Positions 33,379 to 42,560 of a DNA stretch of 64,000 nt are shown one piece after another (positions within the stretch are counted from its first letter, which is position 1; every line of letters starts with the position of its first letter). Both the position numbers and the translations under genes were made by a program. The stretch spans positions 62,001 to 126,000 of the forward strand of contig NZ_AQHN01000067.1 of NCBI RefSeq assembly GCF_000359745.1. The letters are read 5' to 3'. The notes under the pieces were generated by a model. The model saw nothing but the letters and a program-made list of their open reading frames with translations, was not told the DNA's origin and did no database searches. Source of the stretch: Rhizobium freirei PRF 81 (GTDB lineage Bacteria; Pseudomonadota; Alphaproteobacteria; Rhizobiales; Rhizobiaceae).

Positions 33379-34689
33379 TTACCAGCCAGCAAACTGCGAG
33401 ACGAGCGTGTCGGAAACGGTCGAAAGTTCGGTGAAGGCCTGGTCGAGCAAGTTCACCGCGTGGCGGACCTCGTCTTCCGTCATGGTCAAAGGCGGGGTCA
33501 TTTCCAGGACGTTGCCGTTCATGCCGACATAGTAGAGAACGAGGCCGAGTTCGTAGGCGCGGTAGATGAGCTTCGCCGTTTCCGCTCTTGCCGGTTCACG
33601 GCTCTGCCTGTTGCGGACGAGTTCCACACCGCAGGCAAGGCCGCGGCCGCGGATGTCGCCGATAAGCTCATGGCGCTCCGCCAGTCGGGCCAATCCCTCG
33701 CGCAGCAGCTTGCCCTTGCGTTCGGCCGCCGTCGTAAGATTTTCCGCTTCGATCGTTTCCAGAACGGCGAGGCCGGCTGCGGCACAAACCGGATTGCCGT
33801 GCAGGGTCTGCATGGCGAAGGCGCTTGCGCAGTCGAGGATTTCGGCCGGCGCGATGACGGCCGAGAGCGGCAGTCCGCCGCCGAGGCCCTTGCCGAGCAC
33901 GAGGATATCAGGCACGAAACCCTCGTGCTCGAAGCAATGCAGGCGGCCGCTGCGGGCAAGCCCTACCTTCACCTCGTCGCAGACGACCGAGATGCCGTGC
34001 GCGCGGCAGATATCGGCGAATTTCCGCAGAAAGCCGTCGGGCGGCACGATCAGCCCGCCGTCCGACTGGATCGGCTCGATGAAGGCGGCGGCGATGGAAC
34101 CGGCCGGGACGGCCGCCAGCCTCTCCTTGAGAAGCGCCAGGACCGCATCGCCGGTCGGGTCGTCCTGATAAGGTCTGTAAGGATCGGGGTAAGGGAGCAG
34201 GATCAGCCCGTCGGCCTTTGCAGCATCGGCTTGAACGCTATGGCCGGAAAAGGCCATCGAACCGACGGTGCAGCCATGATAGGCGCCGATGAAGGCGATG
34301 ACGCCGGTGCGGCCGGTCGCCCGGGTGATCGCCCGGTATGCGGCCTCGTTGGCGTCGGATCCGGAATGACCGAACCAGACCTTATGCGTGCCCCGGCCGG
34401 GAAAGCTTGCCGTCAGCCTTTCGGCAAGCGCCACCGCCGGCGCATTGGAGGCGGAAAGGATGCTCGCGCCGGCCGGATTGGCGGCGGCACGGGAGACCGC
34501 CTCGATGATGGCGGGGTGGCCGTAGCCGAGGCTGGCCGCACCCCAGGCGCCGGAGAGGTCGATCAGTTCCCGGCCATCTTCCTCCACGAGCCGCGCGCCC
34601 TGGCCGCCGGCGACGGCGAGCGGGAAGAACCGCAGTTTCTGCAGGCTGCCGATTGCCGCGCCGTCGCGCCCGTAGAGATTTCCGGCCAT
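33379..34689 (-). CDS. Class III PLP-dependent aminotransferase
   Basis: A 436-residue enzyme. It has HSGSDANEAAYRAI, FIGAYHGCTVGSM, CDEVKVGLARSG (Asp that contacts the PLP nitrogen) and the PLP lysine in LGKGLGGGLPLSAV. It starts at ATG 34689, overlapping the stop of the amidohydrolase gene (TGATG), with GGAG upstream. Class III enzymes typically move amino groups from omega-amines such as putrescine, GABA, ornithine or beta-alanine. It is the last gene of a five-gene operon that starts with the RpiR regulator or the cysteine hydrolase, so it likely acts on a compound released by its neighbours. Confidence 0.88.
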   Translation of the reverse strand: MAGNLYGRDGAAIGSLQKLRFFPLAVAGGQGARLVEEDGRELIDLSGAWGAASLGYGHPAIIEAVSRAAANPAGASILSASNAPAVALAERLTASFPGRGTHKVWFGHSGSDANEAAYRAITRATGRTGVIAFIGAYHGCTVGSMAFSGHSVQADAAKADGLILLPYPDPYRPYQDDPTGDAVLALLKERLAAVPAGSIAAAFIEPIQSDGGLIVPPDGFLRKFADICRAHGISVVCDEVKVGLARSGRLHCFEHEGFVPDILVLGKGLGGGLPLSAVIAPAEILDCASAFAMQTLHGNPVCAAAGLAVLETIEAENLTTAAERKGKLLREGLARLAERHELIGDIRGRGLACGVELVRNRQSREPARAETAKLIYRAYELGLVLYYVGMNGNVLEMTPPLTMTEDEVRHAVNLLDQAFTELSTVSDTLVSQFAGW

Positions 34690-35507
34690 CAGCCATGCTC
34701 CTTGAGCGTTGCCTTGAAACAGCGCGTGAGGCGCTCGCCCCATTCGCTAACGCCCAAGAGCGTGTCGATCAGGTCGTGCCGCACTTCGATCAGCGCGCCG
34801 GGAAGCCCGCGATCATCCGCATGGACGGGCACGGTATAGTCCTCCTCGGGATGAATGTTGTAGGGCTGGTTGTCGCCGATGGTGAGGGTGGCTTCGCTTT
34901 GCAGCTCGCGGATCAGCGTCTGGCCGAAGCCGGCTGCCTCGCCATAGAGGATGCCTGCATGCCACGGGCGCTGCTTGCCGAAATAGACGGGCGTGAACGA
35001 GTGGATGCCGACGACGAGCGGGCGCTTGCCCTCTTCCTGCAGACGGTCGAGCCGGCGCGCGACTGCATCGGCAAAGGGTGTGAACAGCGTGTCGATACGT
35101 TGCTGCCTTTCGGCGGCCGTCAGGTCGAGATTGCCGGGGATTTCCGTCGTCTCGCTCACTTCCGGGATCGCCGAAGGCACCCCGAGCGGCCGATTGCAGT
35201 CGATGACGAGGCGCGAATAGTTGGTCATGAACAGCGGCGCATCGAGCGCGCGGCTGAGATGCTGGGAAAGCGCACTGACGCCGATATCCCAGGCGATGTG
35301 GCGCCGGCGCTCGGCCTCCGGCAGGCCGAGTTCGCCGAGCGCACGGGGAATGAGGTTGGAAGCGTGCTCGCAGAGAAGCAGATAGGGCGACGCCCCGTCC
35401 GGATTGATCACGGCATAGGGTGGCGGCTCGTCGATCGCGAGCAGCGGCTGGCTGGGATCGTGCCGCAATCGGTTCCCGGACCGCATGATGACCTTGGTCG
35501 ACGTCAT
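34689..35507 (-). CDS. N-formylglutamate amidohydrolase-family protein
   Basis: A 272-residue metal-dependent hydrolase-like protein. Family features are LLLCEHASNLIPRALGELGL, HSFTPVYFGKQRPWHAG and IEVRHDLID near the C-terminus. The ATG at 35507 follows the glutamine-synthetase-like stop by 14 nt. The classical member (HutG) hydrolyses N-formylglutamate in histidine breakdown, but no histidine genes are nearby. Next to a gamma-glutamyl ligase-like enzyme it may instead hydrolyse another N-acyl or gamma-glutamyl compound. That role is inference. Confidence 0.85.
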   Translation of the reverse strand: MTSTKVIMRSGNRLRHDPSQPLLAIDEPPPYAVINPDGASPYLLLCEHASNLIPRALGELGLPEAERRRHIAWDIGVSALSQHLSRALDAPLFMTNYSRLVIDCNRPLGVPSAIPEVSETTEIPGNLDLTAAERQQRIDTLFTPFADAVARRLDRLQEEGKRPLVVGIHSFTPVYFGKQRPWHAGILYGEAAGFGQTLIRELQSEATLTIGDNQPYNIHPEEDYTVPVHADDRGLPGALIEVRHDLIDTLLGVSEWGERLTRCFKATLKEHG

Positions 35508-35521
35508 GATCTGTCCATCGC

Positions 35522-36868
35522 TCAGTAGACGGTCGCGTAGCGGGCGCAGAGGTCTTCGGGCGAAAGCCCGTCGACGATCTCGATTTCCTTGCGCTTCATG
35601 GCGAAGTAGCAATCGAGGAAGTCTTTCGGGAACCAGCCCGTCACCACCTCGTCGGCCGCCAGCGTGTCGAGCGCTTCGGCAAGGCTCGACGGCAGGCGGC
35701 GGATGCCGAGCTTTTTCTGCTCTTCCGGCGAAAATTCGGAAGGGTCGGAGTTGATCAGCGGTGGCTGCTCAAGTCCTGCGCGGATGCCTTCGAGCCCGGC
35801 GCGAAGCACGACCGCCAGCGACAGGTGCGGGCTCGCGCAGGCATCGGCGGCGCGGTATTCCATGTTGAACTGCTTTGCCGGGTTGCTGCCGGGCAAGTCC
35901 AGCGTCGGGCAGATGCGCAGCGTCGCCTCGCGGTTCTTTTCTCCGAGGCACGTATAGGCCGCGCTCCAGTGATGCGGCACAAGCCGCATGTAGGAGAGCA
36001 CGGAGGGTGCGGTGAAGGCGACGAGCGCCGGCAGGTGCTTGATGACGCCGGCCGCGAAGGAACCGGCGATCTTGGAAAGCCGGCCGGGGCGGGAGGCGTC
36101 GAAGGTGACGGGATTGCCGTCGAGGTCCGTGAAGCTGACATGCAGGTGCACGCCGTTGCCGACGCCGTTCGGATCGGTCTTCGGCGCGAAACTGGCGTTC
36201 CAGCCTAAGAGGGCGGCGACTTCCCTCGTGACGGCGCGGATCGTTGCGCCGCGATCGGCGGCGACAAGCGCCGAGGCGGGGCGGCAGGTGACTTCGAACT
36301 GGTCCTTGCCATATTCCGGCAGGAACATTTCCGGCTCAGCACCGGCTTCCTTGAGCGCGGTCATCAGCAGCGAGCCAAAGGGTTCGGCGCGTCGCTGGGC
36401 GCGCAGGCCGAAGGCGGGAGCGGCGGGCCAATCGGCGCCGAGCACCTGGAATTCCTGCTCGACCGCACTGAGGACCTTCAGGCCGGCTTCCTTTTCGAAG
36501 TCGGCAAGCGTCGCCTTGAGAAAGCTGCGCACGCAGCAATCCCAGGGCTCGCCCTTCAGGTCGGTAATATCCGAGTGGTAGAAATGCAGCGGTGTGACAT
36601 CCGGCAGGCAGGTCACGCGCGCCTTGCTGGCGGGGTCGGCCATCAGCCGCAGGTCGCCGGCCGAGCCCCACGGATTCGGATCGGCGATAAGGTCGAACGG
36701 CGTCAAAGCGAGGTTCGCCGGCACCCAGCCGACACCCTTGCGCAGGTAGTCCTCGATGTAGGAGGCTGCAAAGCTGCGGCCGCGGGTGATGCCGGCTATG
36801 TCTGTCGTGACGAAGGTTGCAAGTTCCGTCAGGTCGGAGAGCGCCTTGCCATTGCTGCTGTCGTTCAT
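35522..36868 (-). CDS. Glutamine synthetase-like ligase (gamma-glutamylamine synthetase type)
   Basis: A 448-residue protein of the glutamine synthetase superfamily, class of the PuuA-like enzymes. It has the beta-grasp N-terminus (TTDIAGITRGRSF), SAVEQEFQVLG (Glu metal ligands), GVGNGVHLHVSF (His-x-His) and the ATP/glutamate region RLVPHHWSAAYTCLGEKNREATLRI. The ATG at 36868 has GGGGAAC upstream. PuuA-type enzymes couple glutamate to an amine such as putrescine. With the aminotransferase and amidohydrolase it outlines a gamma-glutamylated amine pathway, but the amine is not known. Confidence 0.87.
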   Translation of the reverse strand: MNDSSNGKALSDLTELATFVTTDIAGITRGRSFAASYIEDYLRKGVGWVPANLALTPFDLIADPNPWGSAGDLRLMADPASKARVTCLPDVTPLHFYHSDITDLKGEPWDCCVRSFLKATLADFEKEAGLKVLSAVEQEFQVLGADWPAAPAFGLRAQRRAEPFGSLLMTALKEAGAEPEMFLPEYGKDQFEVTCRPASALVAADRGATIRAVTREVAALLGWNASFAPKTDPNGVGNGVHLHVSFTDLDGNPVTFDASRPGRLSKIAGSFAAGVIKHLPALVAFTAPSVLSYMRLVPHHWSAAYTCLGEKNREATLRICPTLDLPGSNPAKQFNMEYRAADACASPHLSLAVVLRAGLEGIRAGLEQPPLINSDPSEFSPEEQKKLGIRRLPSSLAEALDTLAADEVVTGWFPKDFLDCYFAMKRKEIEIVDGLSPEDLCARYATVY

Positions 36869-36890
36869 GTTGTTCCCCTTTTTGAAACGA

Positions 36891-37553
36891 TCAGGCCTGG
36901 CCAAGCGCGGTAAGGCGGCGGACGACGGTCTCGGTGTTTATGGTCCAGCAGTAGCCGGAATAGGCGCGAAGGGCGGCCTCGTGACGTTCCTGGCTGTAGG
37001 TGGCGCAGGCATCCTCGACCACGGTCACCAGATAGCCGCGATCGGCGGCATCACGGACAGCCATGTCGACGCATTGATCCGTCACGACGCCGGCAATGAT
37101 GAGATAACGCGTATTGAGATTGCGCAGCACGTAATCGATGTTGGTCGAGTTGAAGACGCCGGAGGATGTTTTCGGCAGGATGATCTCGTTGTCGATCGGC
37201 TTCAGTGCGTCGATCACTTGCCCTTCCGGTGAACCCTTCGGCACATGCATGTCGGAAAGCTTGTGGTCGAGCGAACGGTCGCGGCCGTCGAGCGTCAGGC
37301 TTTCGATGATCGTGTGCAGCACGTTGCAGCCGGCCCTCCGGGCCGCGTCGAGGATACGAACCTGGTTCGGCACCACCGTATCGCGCAGGCGCCGGTGATA
37401 GTAGCTGTCGGCATCCTGCGGATGGGTCGGGTCAAGGTTCGGCTCGCACCAGATGCGCTGCATGTCGACGAAAAGCACGCTGGTCATGCCGGGCTCGTAG
37501 GCGCTGTCGCGCCGCAGTAGATCCTTGCCGTACTGTATTTCAATCATGGCCAT
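36891..37553 (-). CDS. Isochorismatase-like cysteine hydrolase
   Basis: A 220-residue hydrolase. The catalytic triad is visible: Asp in SVLFVDMQ, Lys in LPKTSSGVF and Cys in GVVTDQCVDMAVRDAADRGY. GGAGG is 6 nt before the ATG at 37553 (an in-frame ATG is 6 nt further in). Members split amides or ureides (nicotinamidase, N-carbamoylsarcosine hydrolase, ureidoacrylate hydrolase). It is 22 nt upstream of the ligase gene and in the same operon, so it probably releases an amine or acid that the other enzymes process. Confidence 0.86.
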   Translation of the reverse strand: MAMIEIQYGKDLLRRDSAYEPGMTSVLFVDMQRIWCEPNLDPTHPQDADSYYHRRLRDTVVPNQVRILDAARRAGCNVLHTIIESLTLDGRDRSLDHKLSDMHVPKGSPEGQVIDALKPIDNEIILPKTSSGVFNSTNIDYVLRNLNTRYLIIAGVVTDQCVDMAVRDAADRGYLVTVVEDACATYSQERHEAALRAYSGYCWTINTETVVRRLTALGQA

Positions 37554-37598
37554 GTCTGTCCTCCAGAGGAAATTTCGTTTCGTCGTTATCGCGGGATC

Positions 37599-38480
37599 TC
37601 ACGTCCCGCCGCCGACTGTTGCCGTGTAGGCGTCTTCGGTAATGGCGTAGCTGCGGCGCAATTCTTCCATGCGCTCGATCCGCTGCCGCGATTGGGTCGC
37701 GAGCCGCGCGGTAAGGCCGGCAATCAGGGCTTCGGTCTGCGCTATCGCGGGAACCATCGTGTCGTAGGGCGACACCGTATCGACGGTTGACGTCAGGGTG
37801 ACGGAGGCGAACTGCGCGATGGGTGAGAGCCATCGGTCGGTAAACAGCACGATCTTCGCACCCTGTTTTGCCGCCTGGCGGGCAAAGCGGATCGTATCGT
37901 TCTGGTAGCGCCGATAGTCGTAGACGAAGAGGACGTCGCGCTTGCCGAAGTCGACCAGATGGTCGACCTGATCGGCCTGTGAGCCGTTGATCCAGCGCGT
38001 GTCCGGGCGCAATTGCTTCATATGGGACCAGAGAAGGCCGGCCATGAAGCCGCTGAAACGGCCACCCAGGCAGTGAACCCGGAGATTGAGATCGGCTGCG
38101 GCATCGATTGCCGCCTCGAAATCGTCGGGCGGCAGCATGTGCATAGACGATTCGAGCGCGTGAATGCTGGCACGCATGAAGTACTGATAGAAATTTTCCT
38201 GCTCAAGCGAAGGCTTGCGGGTGTCGAGCATCGACAGCGGCGAACTCATGCGTTCCTGCACTTCGTCCAGCAATGCGGCCTGGAATTCCGCATAGCCCTC
38301 ATACCCCAGCTTGTTGGCGAAGCGCACGACCGTCGGGTTGCTGACGCCGGCGGCCGCGGCGAGATTGGCCACGGTATTGAGGGCCGCCGCCGGATAGTTC
38401 GACAGCAGCTGCCTGACGATCTTGAGTTCGGCTCGGGTAAAATCGATGCCTCCCTCGGTGAGGCGATCTCGAATGGTCAC
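37599..38480 (-). CDS. RpiR/MurR-family transcriptional regulator
   Basis: A 293-residue regulator. The N-terminal RpiR helix-turn-helix reads NTVANLAAAAGVSNPTVVRFANKLGYEGYAEFQ; a SIS domain (about residues 125-260) would bind a phosphorylated sugar or related ligand. The start is GTG at 38480, preceded by GGGGAGATAGGA; no upstream ATG fits. It is head-to-head with the fused Liv gene (168 bp apart) and heads the catabolic operon, so it probably governs both directions. Confidence 0.88.
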   Translation of the reverse strand: MTIRDRLTEGGIDFTRAELKIVRQLLSNYPAAALNTVANLAAAAGVSNPTVVRFANKLGYEGYAEFQAALLDEVQERMSSPLSMLDTRKPSLEQENFYQYFMRASIHALESSMHMLPPDDFEAAIDAAADLNLRVHCLGGRFSGFMAGLLWSHMKQLRPDTRWINGSQADQVDHLVDFGKRDVLFVYDYRRYQNDTIRFARQAAKQGAKIVLFTDRWLSPIAQFASVTLTSTVDTVSPYDTMVPAIAQTEALIAGLTARLATQSRQRIERMEELRRSYAITEDAYTATVGGGT

Positions 38481-38567
38481 TTCCTATCTCCCCCTGCGAT
38501 CGGCGTTGGTCCGCTGATCTTCATTTTGTTACATTATTGCTATCAGTCAACAGAAATTGAAACAAGA

Positions 38568-38596
38568 TTGACATATTGATTTTCTCGATTAACGTT
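38568..38596 (+). promoter_or_regulatory. Candidate promoter of the Liv-type importer operon
   Basis: TTGACA (38568-38573) is followed after 17 bp by AACGTT in the 168-bp AT-rich intergenic region shared with the RpiR gene. The -35 box is exact and the -10 box is weak. The GTCAA...TTGAC inverted pair at 38547-38572 overlaps it and could be part of an RpiR site. Confidence 0.35.
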
Positions 38597-38648
38597 TGTT
38601 GCGGGAACGGCCCAAAAAACCTGGGCTTAAAAAATCGGGAGAATTCTG

Positions 38649-40529
38649 ATGGTGCGCATAAGGCGCGGGACCGTCGTCGGGATCGTTGCGACGGTGCTCC
38701 CTCTGGTCATTGCGACCCTCGTGGCGGCAGGCCTCTTTCCGGGAGGCGGCGAACGGCTGGTAACGCTGTTCCTGATCTACGTCGTCGCCGTGATTGGTAC
38801 GTCCGTCTATAGCGGCAATTCCGGTATCATCTCGTTCGGCAATACCGGCTTCATGGCGATCGGCGCCTATGCTGCCGGGCTACTGACCATCAGCCCGATC
38901 ATACAGAAAACGGCCCTGCCGCATCTGCCGGTTTGGCTGACGGGATGGGGTCTACCGTTCATTCCGGCCCTTCTCGTCGCTCTCGTCGTCGTGGCGCTGG
39001 TGGCGATTGCGATTGGTATTCCAGTGGCGCGGCTTGCCGGATCGTCTGCCTCGATCTGCACGCTCGGCTTTCTGGTGATCGTCCATGTCGTGCTTGTCGC
39101 ATCGAGCGATTTCACCCGTGGCAGCCAGACCTTCTTCGGCATACCGCGTGCGGTAAATATCTGGATGGCGTTGCCCTTTGCGATCGTTGCCGTGGCGATT
39201 GCGCGCATCTACCGCGATTCAAGTGCGGGCATGAAGCTGCGCGCCTCGCGTGAAGATGAAATCGCCTCCACCGCCGTCGGCGTGAATGTGCGGCTGCATC
39301 GTTTCCTTGCCTGGGTTCTCGGGGCCGTTCTCTCCGGAGCGGCCGGCGTCCTGCTCGGTCATTTCATCGGTGCCTTCTCGCCGAAGGATTTCTATTTCAA
39401 TCTGACCTTCCTGTTGCTCGCCATGCTGATCCTCGGCGGCATCACCACCGTTTCCGGGGCTGTCATCGGCACGGCGGTCATCATGGTAATCGTCGAACTG
39501 CTCAGGAAGCTCGAAGGCGGCGTCGATCTTGGTTTCTTCTCCCTGCCGACCGTCTTCGGCCTGACCGATATCGGCATCGGATTGGCGATCCTGCTTGTGA
39601 TGTATCGTCTGCAGGACGGCCTTCTCGGGGTGCGTGAAATCGACGAGCAGCTGCCGCTCCTAAAACGCCTGGCTGGCGGGAAGGCACACTCGGCTGCGAA
39701 GCCCGCCACAACGGAAGCAGCCAGCATTGAAGGCGACGTGCTGCGGGTGGAAAATGTCGGCAAGCGGTTTTCCGGGCTGGTTGCGCTCGAGGACGCCAAT
39801 TTCGAAGTCCGCCCTGGCCTCGTCACCGGGCTGATCGGCCCGAACGGAGCCGGCAAATCGACCCTGATCAACAGCATCTCGGGCGTCGTGCCGCCATCGA
39901 CCGGACGGGTGACTGTCGGCGGCGTCGATGTCGCCTCGCTGCCGGTTCATCGTGTGCCGATTGCCGGCCTTGCGCGCACCTTCCAGAATATCCGCCTCTT
40001 CAAGAACCTGACGGCGCTGGAAAACGTCACGGTTGCCGCAAGCGCGATAGCGCGCGATGGCGCGGATCCCGTCGATCTTGCCCGCGAGGCGCTTTTCGAG
40101 GTCGGCCTTGGCGACGTCGCCGACCAGCTGGCGGGGACACTCTCTTACGGAGCGCAGCGCCGCCTCGAAATCGCCCGCGCCCTGGCGCTGAAGCCCCGTT
40201 ATCTGCTGCTCGATGAGCCGGCAGCCGGCATGAATCCTGCGGAGACGATGGAATTGATGGCCGTGCTGGATCGGATCCGCACGAAATATCGCCTCGGCCT
40301 CCTCGTGGTCGAGCACGATCTCAAGCTCATCATGCGCCTGTGCGATATCGTCGTGGTCCTGAACAAGGGGCAGCAGATCGCCATCGGTACGCCGGCCGAG
40401 ATCCAGTCGAATCCGGCCGTCATCGAGGCCTATATCGGCCGCCGCCGCTCGGTTGCAAAGCACGAGCCATCCAAAACCGAGGCACCTTTACTCAATCTCG
40501 ATCCGCATACGAGCGGCAAGACAGCATAA
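38649..40529 (+). CDS. Fused LivM-LivG: branched-chain-type ABC permease and ATPase
   Basis: A 626-residue fusion. Residues 1 to about 330 form a LivM-type permease with eight or so helices (SGNSGIISFGNTGFMAIGAYAAG is the conserved start; ASREDEIASTAVGVN the loop). After a linker at about 335-360, residues 365-626 are a LivG-type ATPase: Walker A GPNGAGKST near 396, signature-region LSYGAQRRLEIARAL (Tyr in place of Gly), Walker B LLLDEPAAGM and VEHD. Usually these are separate genes. The partners LivK-like, LivF and LivH follow in the operon. The substrate is probably the amine or amino acid degraded by the divergent operon. Confidence 0.9.
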   Translation: MVRIRRGTVVGIVATVLPLVIATLVAAGLFPGGGERLVTLFLIYVVAVIGTSVYSGNSGIISFGNTGFMAIGAYAAGLLTISPIIQKTALPHLPVWLTGWGLPFIPALLVALVVVALVAIAIGIPVARLAGSSASICTLGFLVIVHVVLVASSDFTRGSQTFFGIPRAVNIWMALPFAIVAVAIARIYRDSSAGMKLRASREDEIASTAVGVNVRLHRFLAWVLGAVLSGAAGVLLGHFIGAFSPKDFYFNLTFLLLAMLILGGITTVSGAVIGTAVIMVIVELLRKLEGGVDLGFFSLPTVFGLTDIGIGLAILLVMYRLQDGLLGVREIDEQLPLLKRLAGGKAHSAAKPATTEAASIEGDVLRVENVGKRFSGLVALEDANFEVRPGLVTGLIGPNGAGKSTLINSISGVVPPSTGRVTVGGVDVASLPVHRVPIAGLARTFQNIRLFKNLTALENVTVAASAIARDGADPVDLAREALFEVGLGDVADQLAGTLSYGAQRRLEIARALALKPRYLLLDEPAAGMNPAETMELMAVLDRIRTKYRLGLLVVEHDLKLIMRLCDIVVVLNKGQQIAIGTPAEIQSNPAVIEAYIGRRRSVAKHEPSKTEAPLLNLDPHTSGKTA

Positions 40530-40549
40530 CAATCCAGAGGAGAATAATA

Positions 40550-41704
40550 ATGAAGTCGACATTGAAGGTTCTTTTCCTGTCAAGCGCGCTTGGCGCCATG
40601 GCTCTTCCGGCTCTGGCCGACGATCTCGTGGTCGGCCTGGCCACGGCCCAGACCGGCACTCTCGCCCCTTACGACCAGCCGTCGCTCAAAGGTCTGCAGA
40701 TGGCGGTCGATGAGATCAATGCGGCCGGCGGTGTCGCGGGCAAATTCCCGATCAAGCTCGTCGCCAAGGATACCCGCTCCGATGCGGGGCAGACCGCTCT
40801 CGTCGCGCAGGAGCTTGTCGATCAGGGCATCAGCATCCTGATCACGCCTTGCGATGCTGATCCTTCGATTGCAGCCGGCCAGATCACGCAGGCGGCACAT
40901 ATCCCGGCCTTCTCGTTCTGTGCGACGACACCGACCATGCCGCTGGCTGTCGGCGACTATATGTTCGGAAACTATCCCGCCGACAACGTGCAGGCCGCAG
41001 TCCTGGCAGGCTATGCCAAGGACAAGGGTTTCAAGAAGGCCTATATCCTGAAGTCTCCCGACACCGCCTACACGCTGAAACTGCCCGAATATTTCGCCAC
41101 AAGCTTCAAGGCAAAGGGCGGCGAGCTGCTTGGCGAAGGCACCTTCGCCATGGGCCAACAGGACTTCAGCGCCGAGGTGACGAAGATCAAGGCTCTGAAC
41201 CCGGCACCCGACGTCATCATGACGGCTGCCTACGAGCCGGACTTTCCGGCCTTCATCCGCCAGCTGCGCGGCGCAGGCGTCAACACGCCGATCCTCGGCA
41301 GCGACGGCATCGACTCGCCCACCACCTTCGGTCTTGGTCCGCTCGTCGACGGCGTCGTCTTCACCACCGCCGGTTTTGCCGTCGAGGGCAGCCCGCTTGC
41401 GGCTTTCAATGCGAAATACAAGGCCAAGTCCGGGCAGGATCCGGATACGGTCTACATCGCCAACGGCTATGACCTCGGCAAGGTCATCGAGGCAGCCGTC
41501 ACCAAGGCCGGCAGCATTGAACCGACCGTAATCCGCAATGCCGTCGCCTCTCTCGAAGGCGTAAAGGGCGTGACCGGCGCCATCACCTATGCCGGCACCA
41601 AGGGAATGCCGCTACGTTCTGTCTCGCTGGTTCGCATCGATGGCGGCAAGCGTTCGCTGGTGAGCCAGGGCGTGCCGAACGCCGCGGATGTTCCTTCTCC
41701 GTGA
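40550..41704 (+). CDS. Branched-chain-type ABC importer substrate-binding protein
   Basis: A 384-residue periplasmic protein with a signal peptide (MKSTLKVLFLSSALGAMALP, cleaved after ALA). The mature part starts DDLVVGLATAQTGTLAPYDQ, the type I fold of LivK-like proteins. ATG 40550 has AGAGGAGAAT upstream; the frame also stays open further upstream inside the previous gene, which is not part of this protein. Each step is 20 nt after the fusion stop. The ligand is unknown and need not be a branched-chain amino acid. A strong stem-loop follows the gene. Confidence 0.88.
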   Translation: MKSTLKVLFLSSALGAMALPALADDLVVGLATAQTGTLAPYDQPSLKGLQMAVDEINAAGGVAGKFPIKLVAKDTRSDAGQTALVAQELVDQGISILITPCDADPSIAAGQITQAAHIPAFSFCATTPTMPLAVGDYMFGNYPADNVQAAVLAGYAKDKGFKKAYILKSPDTAYTLKLPEYFATSFKAKGGELLGEGTFAMGQQDFSAEVTKIKALNPAPDVIMTAAYEPDFPAFIRQLRGAGVNTPILGSDGIDSPTTFGLGPLVDGVVFTTAGFAVEGSPLAAFNAKYKAKSGQDPDTVYIANGYDLGKVIEAAVTKAGSIEPTVIRNAVASLEGVKGVTGAITYAGTKGMPLRSVSLVRIDGGKRSLVSQGVPNAADVPSP

Positions 41705-41712
41705 TCTCAACG

Positions 41713-41743
41713 ACATGCCCCCGGTGCTTTGCCGGGGGTATGT
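41713..41743 (+). terminator. Stem-loop after the binding-protein gene
   Basis: A 12-bp stem with one G-U pair (ACATGCCCCCGG / CCGGGGGTATGT) and a 7-nt loop begins 9 nt after the binding-protein stop and ends about 58 nt before livF. There is no T-run, so it is more likely a processing or 3'-end-stabilising element that raises binding-protein mRNA over the other subunits than a full terminator. Confidence 0.6.
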
Positions 41744-41801
41744 CGCCGGAATGAATTCGTTCTATGGCTCAGGCGCAGAGGCTGCGGCAAGGATTTGTCC
41801 G

Positions 41802-42539
41802 ATGATGATGAGTAGAATTTCCGACCAGGACCCCTTGCTTGATGTTAGCGGGCTAAAGGTAGCTTATGGCCCGGTCGAGGCTCTGAAGAGTGTTGATCTC
41901 CAGGTTCGCAAGGGACAGATCGTGACGCTGCTTGGCGCAAACGGCGCCGGCAAGAGTTCGACCCTCAACGCGCTTGTCGGCCTCGCCGCAAAGAAAGCGG
42001 GCAAGGTGACATTCGGCGGCAAGGACATTTCCGCGCTTCCACCTGAGACGATCGTCCGCATGGGCATGACGCTGACGCCGGAAGGCCGCCGCATCTTCCC
42101 GAGCCTCAGCGTCGATGAGCATCTTCTTCTGGGTGGTGCCATGCACAAGGGCCGAGGGGCCATCGACGCGGTGCGTGAAGACATGCTGTCGCGCTTCCCG
42201 ATCCTGAAGGAGCGTCTGCATCAGAAGGCGGGATCGCTGTCCGGCGGCGAACAGCAGATGCTGGCCATTGCCCGTTCGATGATGTCATCGCCTGATCTCC
42301 TGCTACTGGACGAGCCGTCGCTCGGTCTTGCGCCGCAGATCGTCGACCAGATCTTCGAACTCATCTCGGGCCTGCGCGAGCGCGGTTTGACGATCCTGCT
42401 CGTGGAGCAGAATGTTTCTCTTTCGCTCGAGATCGCCGATGCCGGCTACGTGATGGCCAATGGCAGGATCGTACTCTCGGGCTCCGCGGCCGACCTTCGC
42501 AATTCCACCGAAATCCAGGGCGCCTATCTGGGCGCCTGA
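41802..42539 (+). CDS. livF: Branched-chain-type ABC importer ATPase (LivF)
   Basis: A 245-residue ATPase: LDVSGLKVAYGPVEALKSVDLQV, Walker A GANGAGKSS, signature LSGGEQQMLAIARSM, Walker B LLLDEPSLGLAP and VEQN. Three ATG codons stand in a row (41802, 41805, 41808), the first with AAGGA about 8 nt upstream. It pairs with the LivG half of the fusion to energise the importer. The open frame upstream of these codons reads through the stem-loop and is not considered coding. Confidence 0.88.
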   Translation: MMMSRISDQDPLLDVSGLKVAYGPVEALKSVDLQVRKGQIVTLLGANGAGKSSTLNALVGLAAKKAGKVTFGGKDISALPPETIVRMGMTLTPEGRRIFPSLSVDEHLLLGGAMHKGRGAIDAVREDMLSRFPILKERLHQKAGSLSGGEQQMLAIARSMMSSPDLLLLDEPSLGLAPQIVDQIFELISGLRERGLTILLVEQNVSLSLEIADAGYVMANGRIVLSGSAADLRNSTEIQGAYLGA

Positions 42540-42560
42540 CCGGCAAAGGGACTTCATCTC

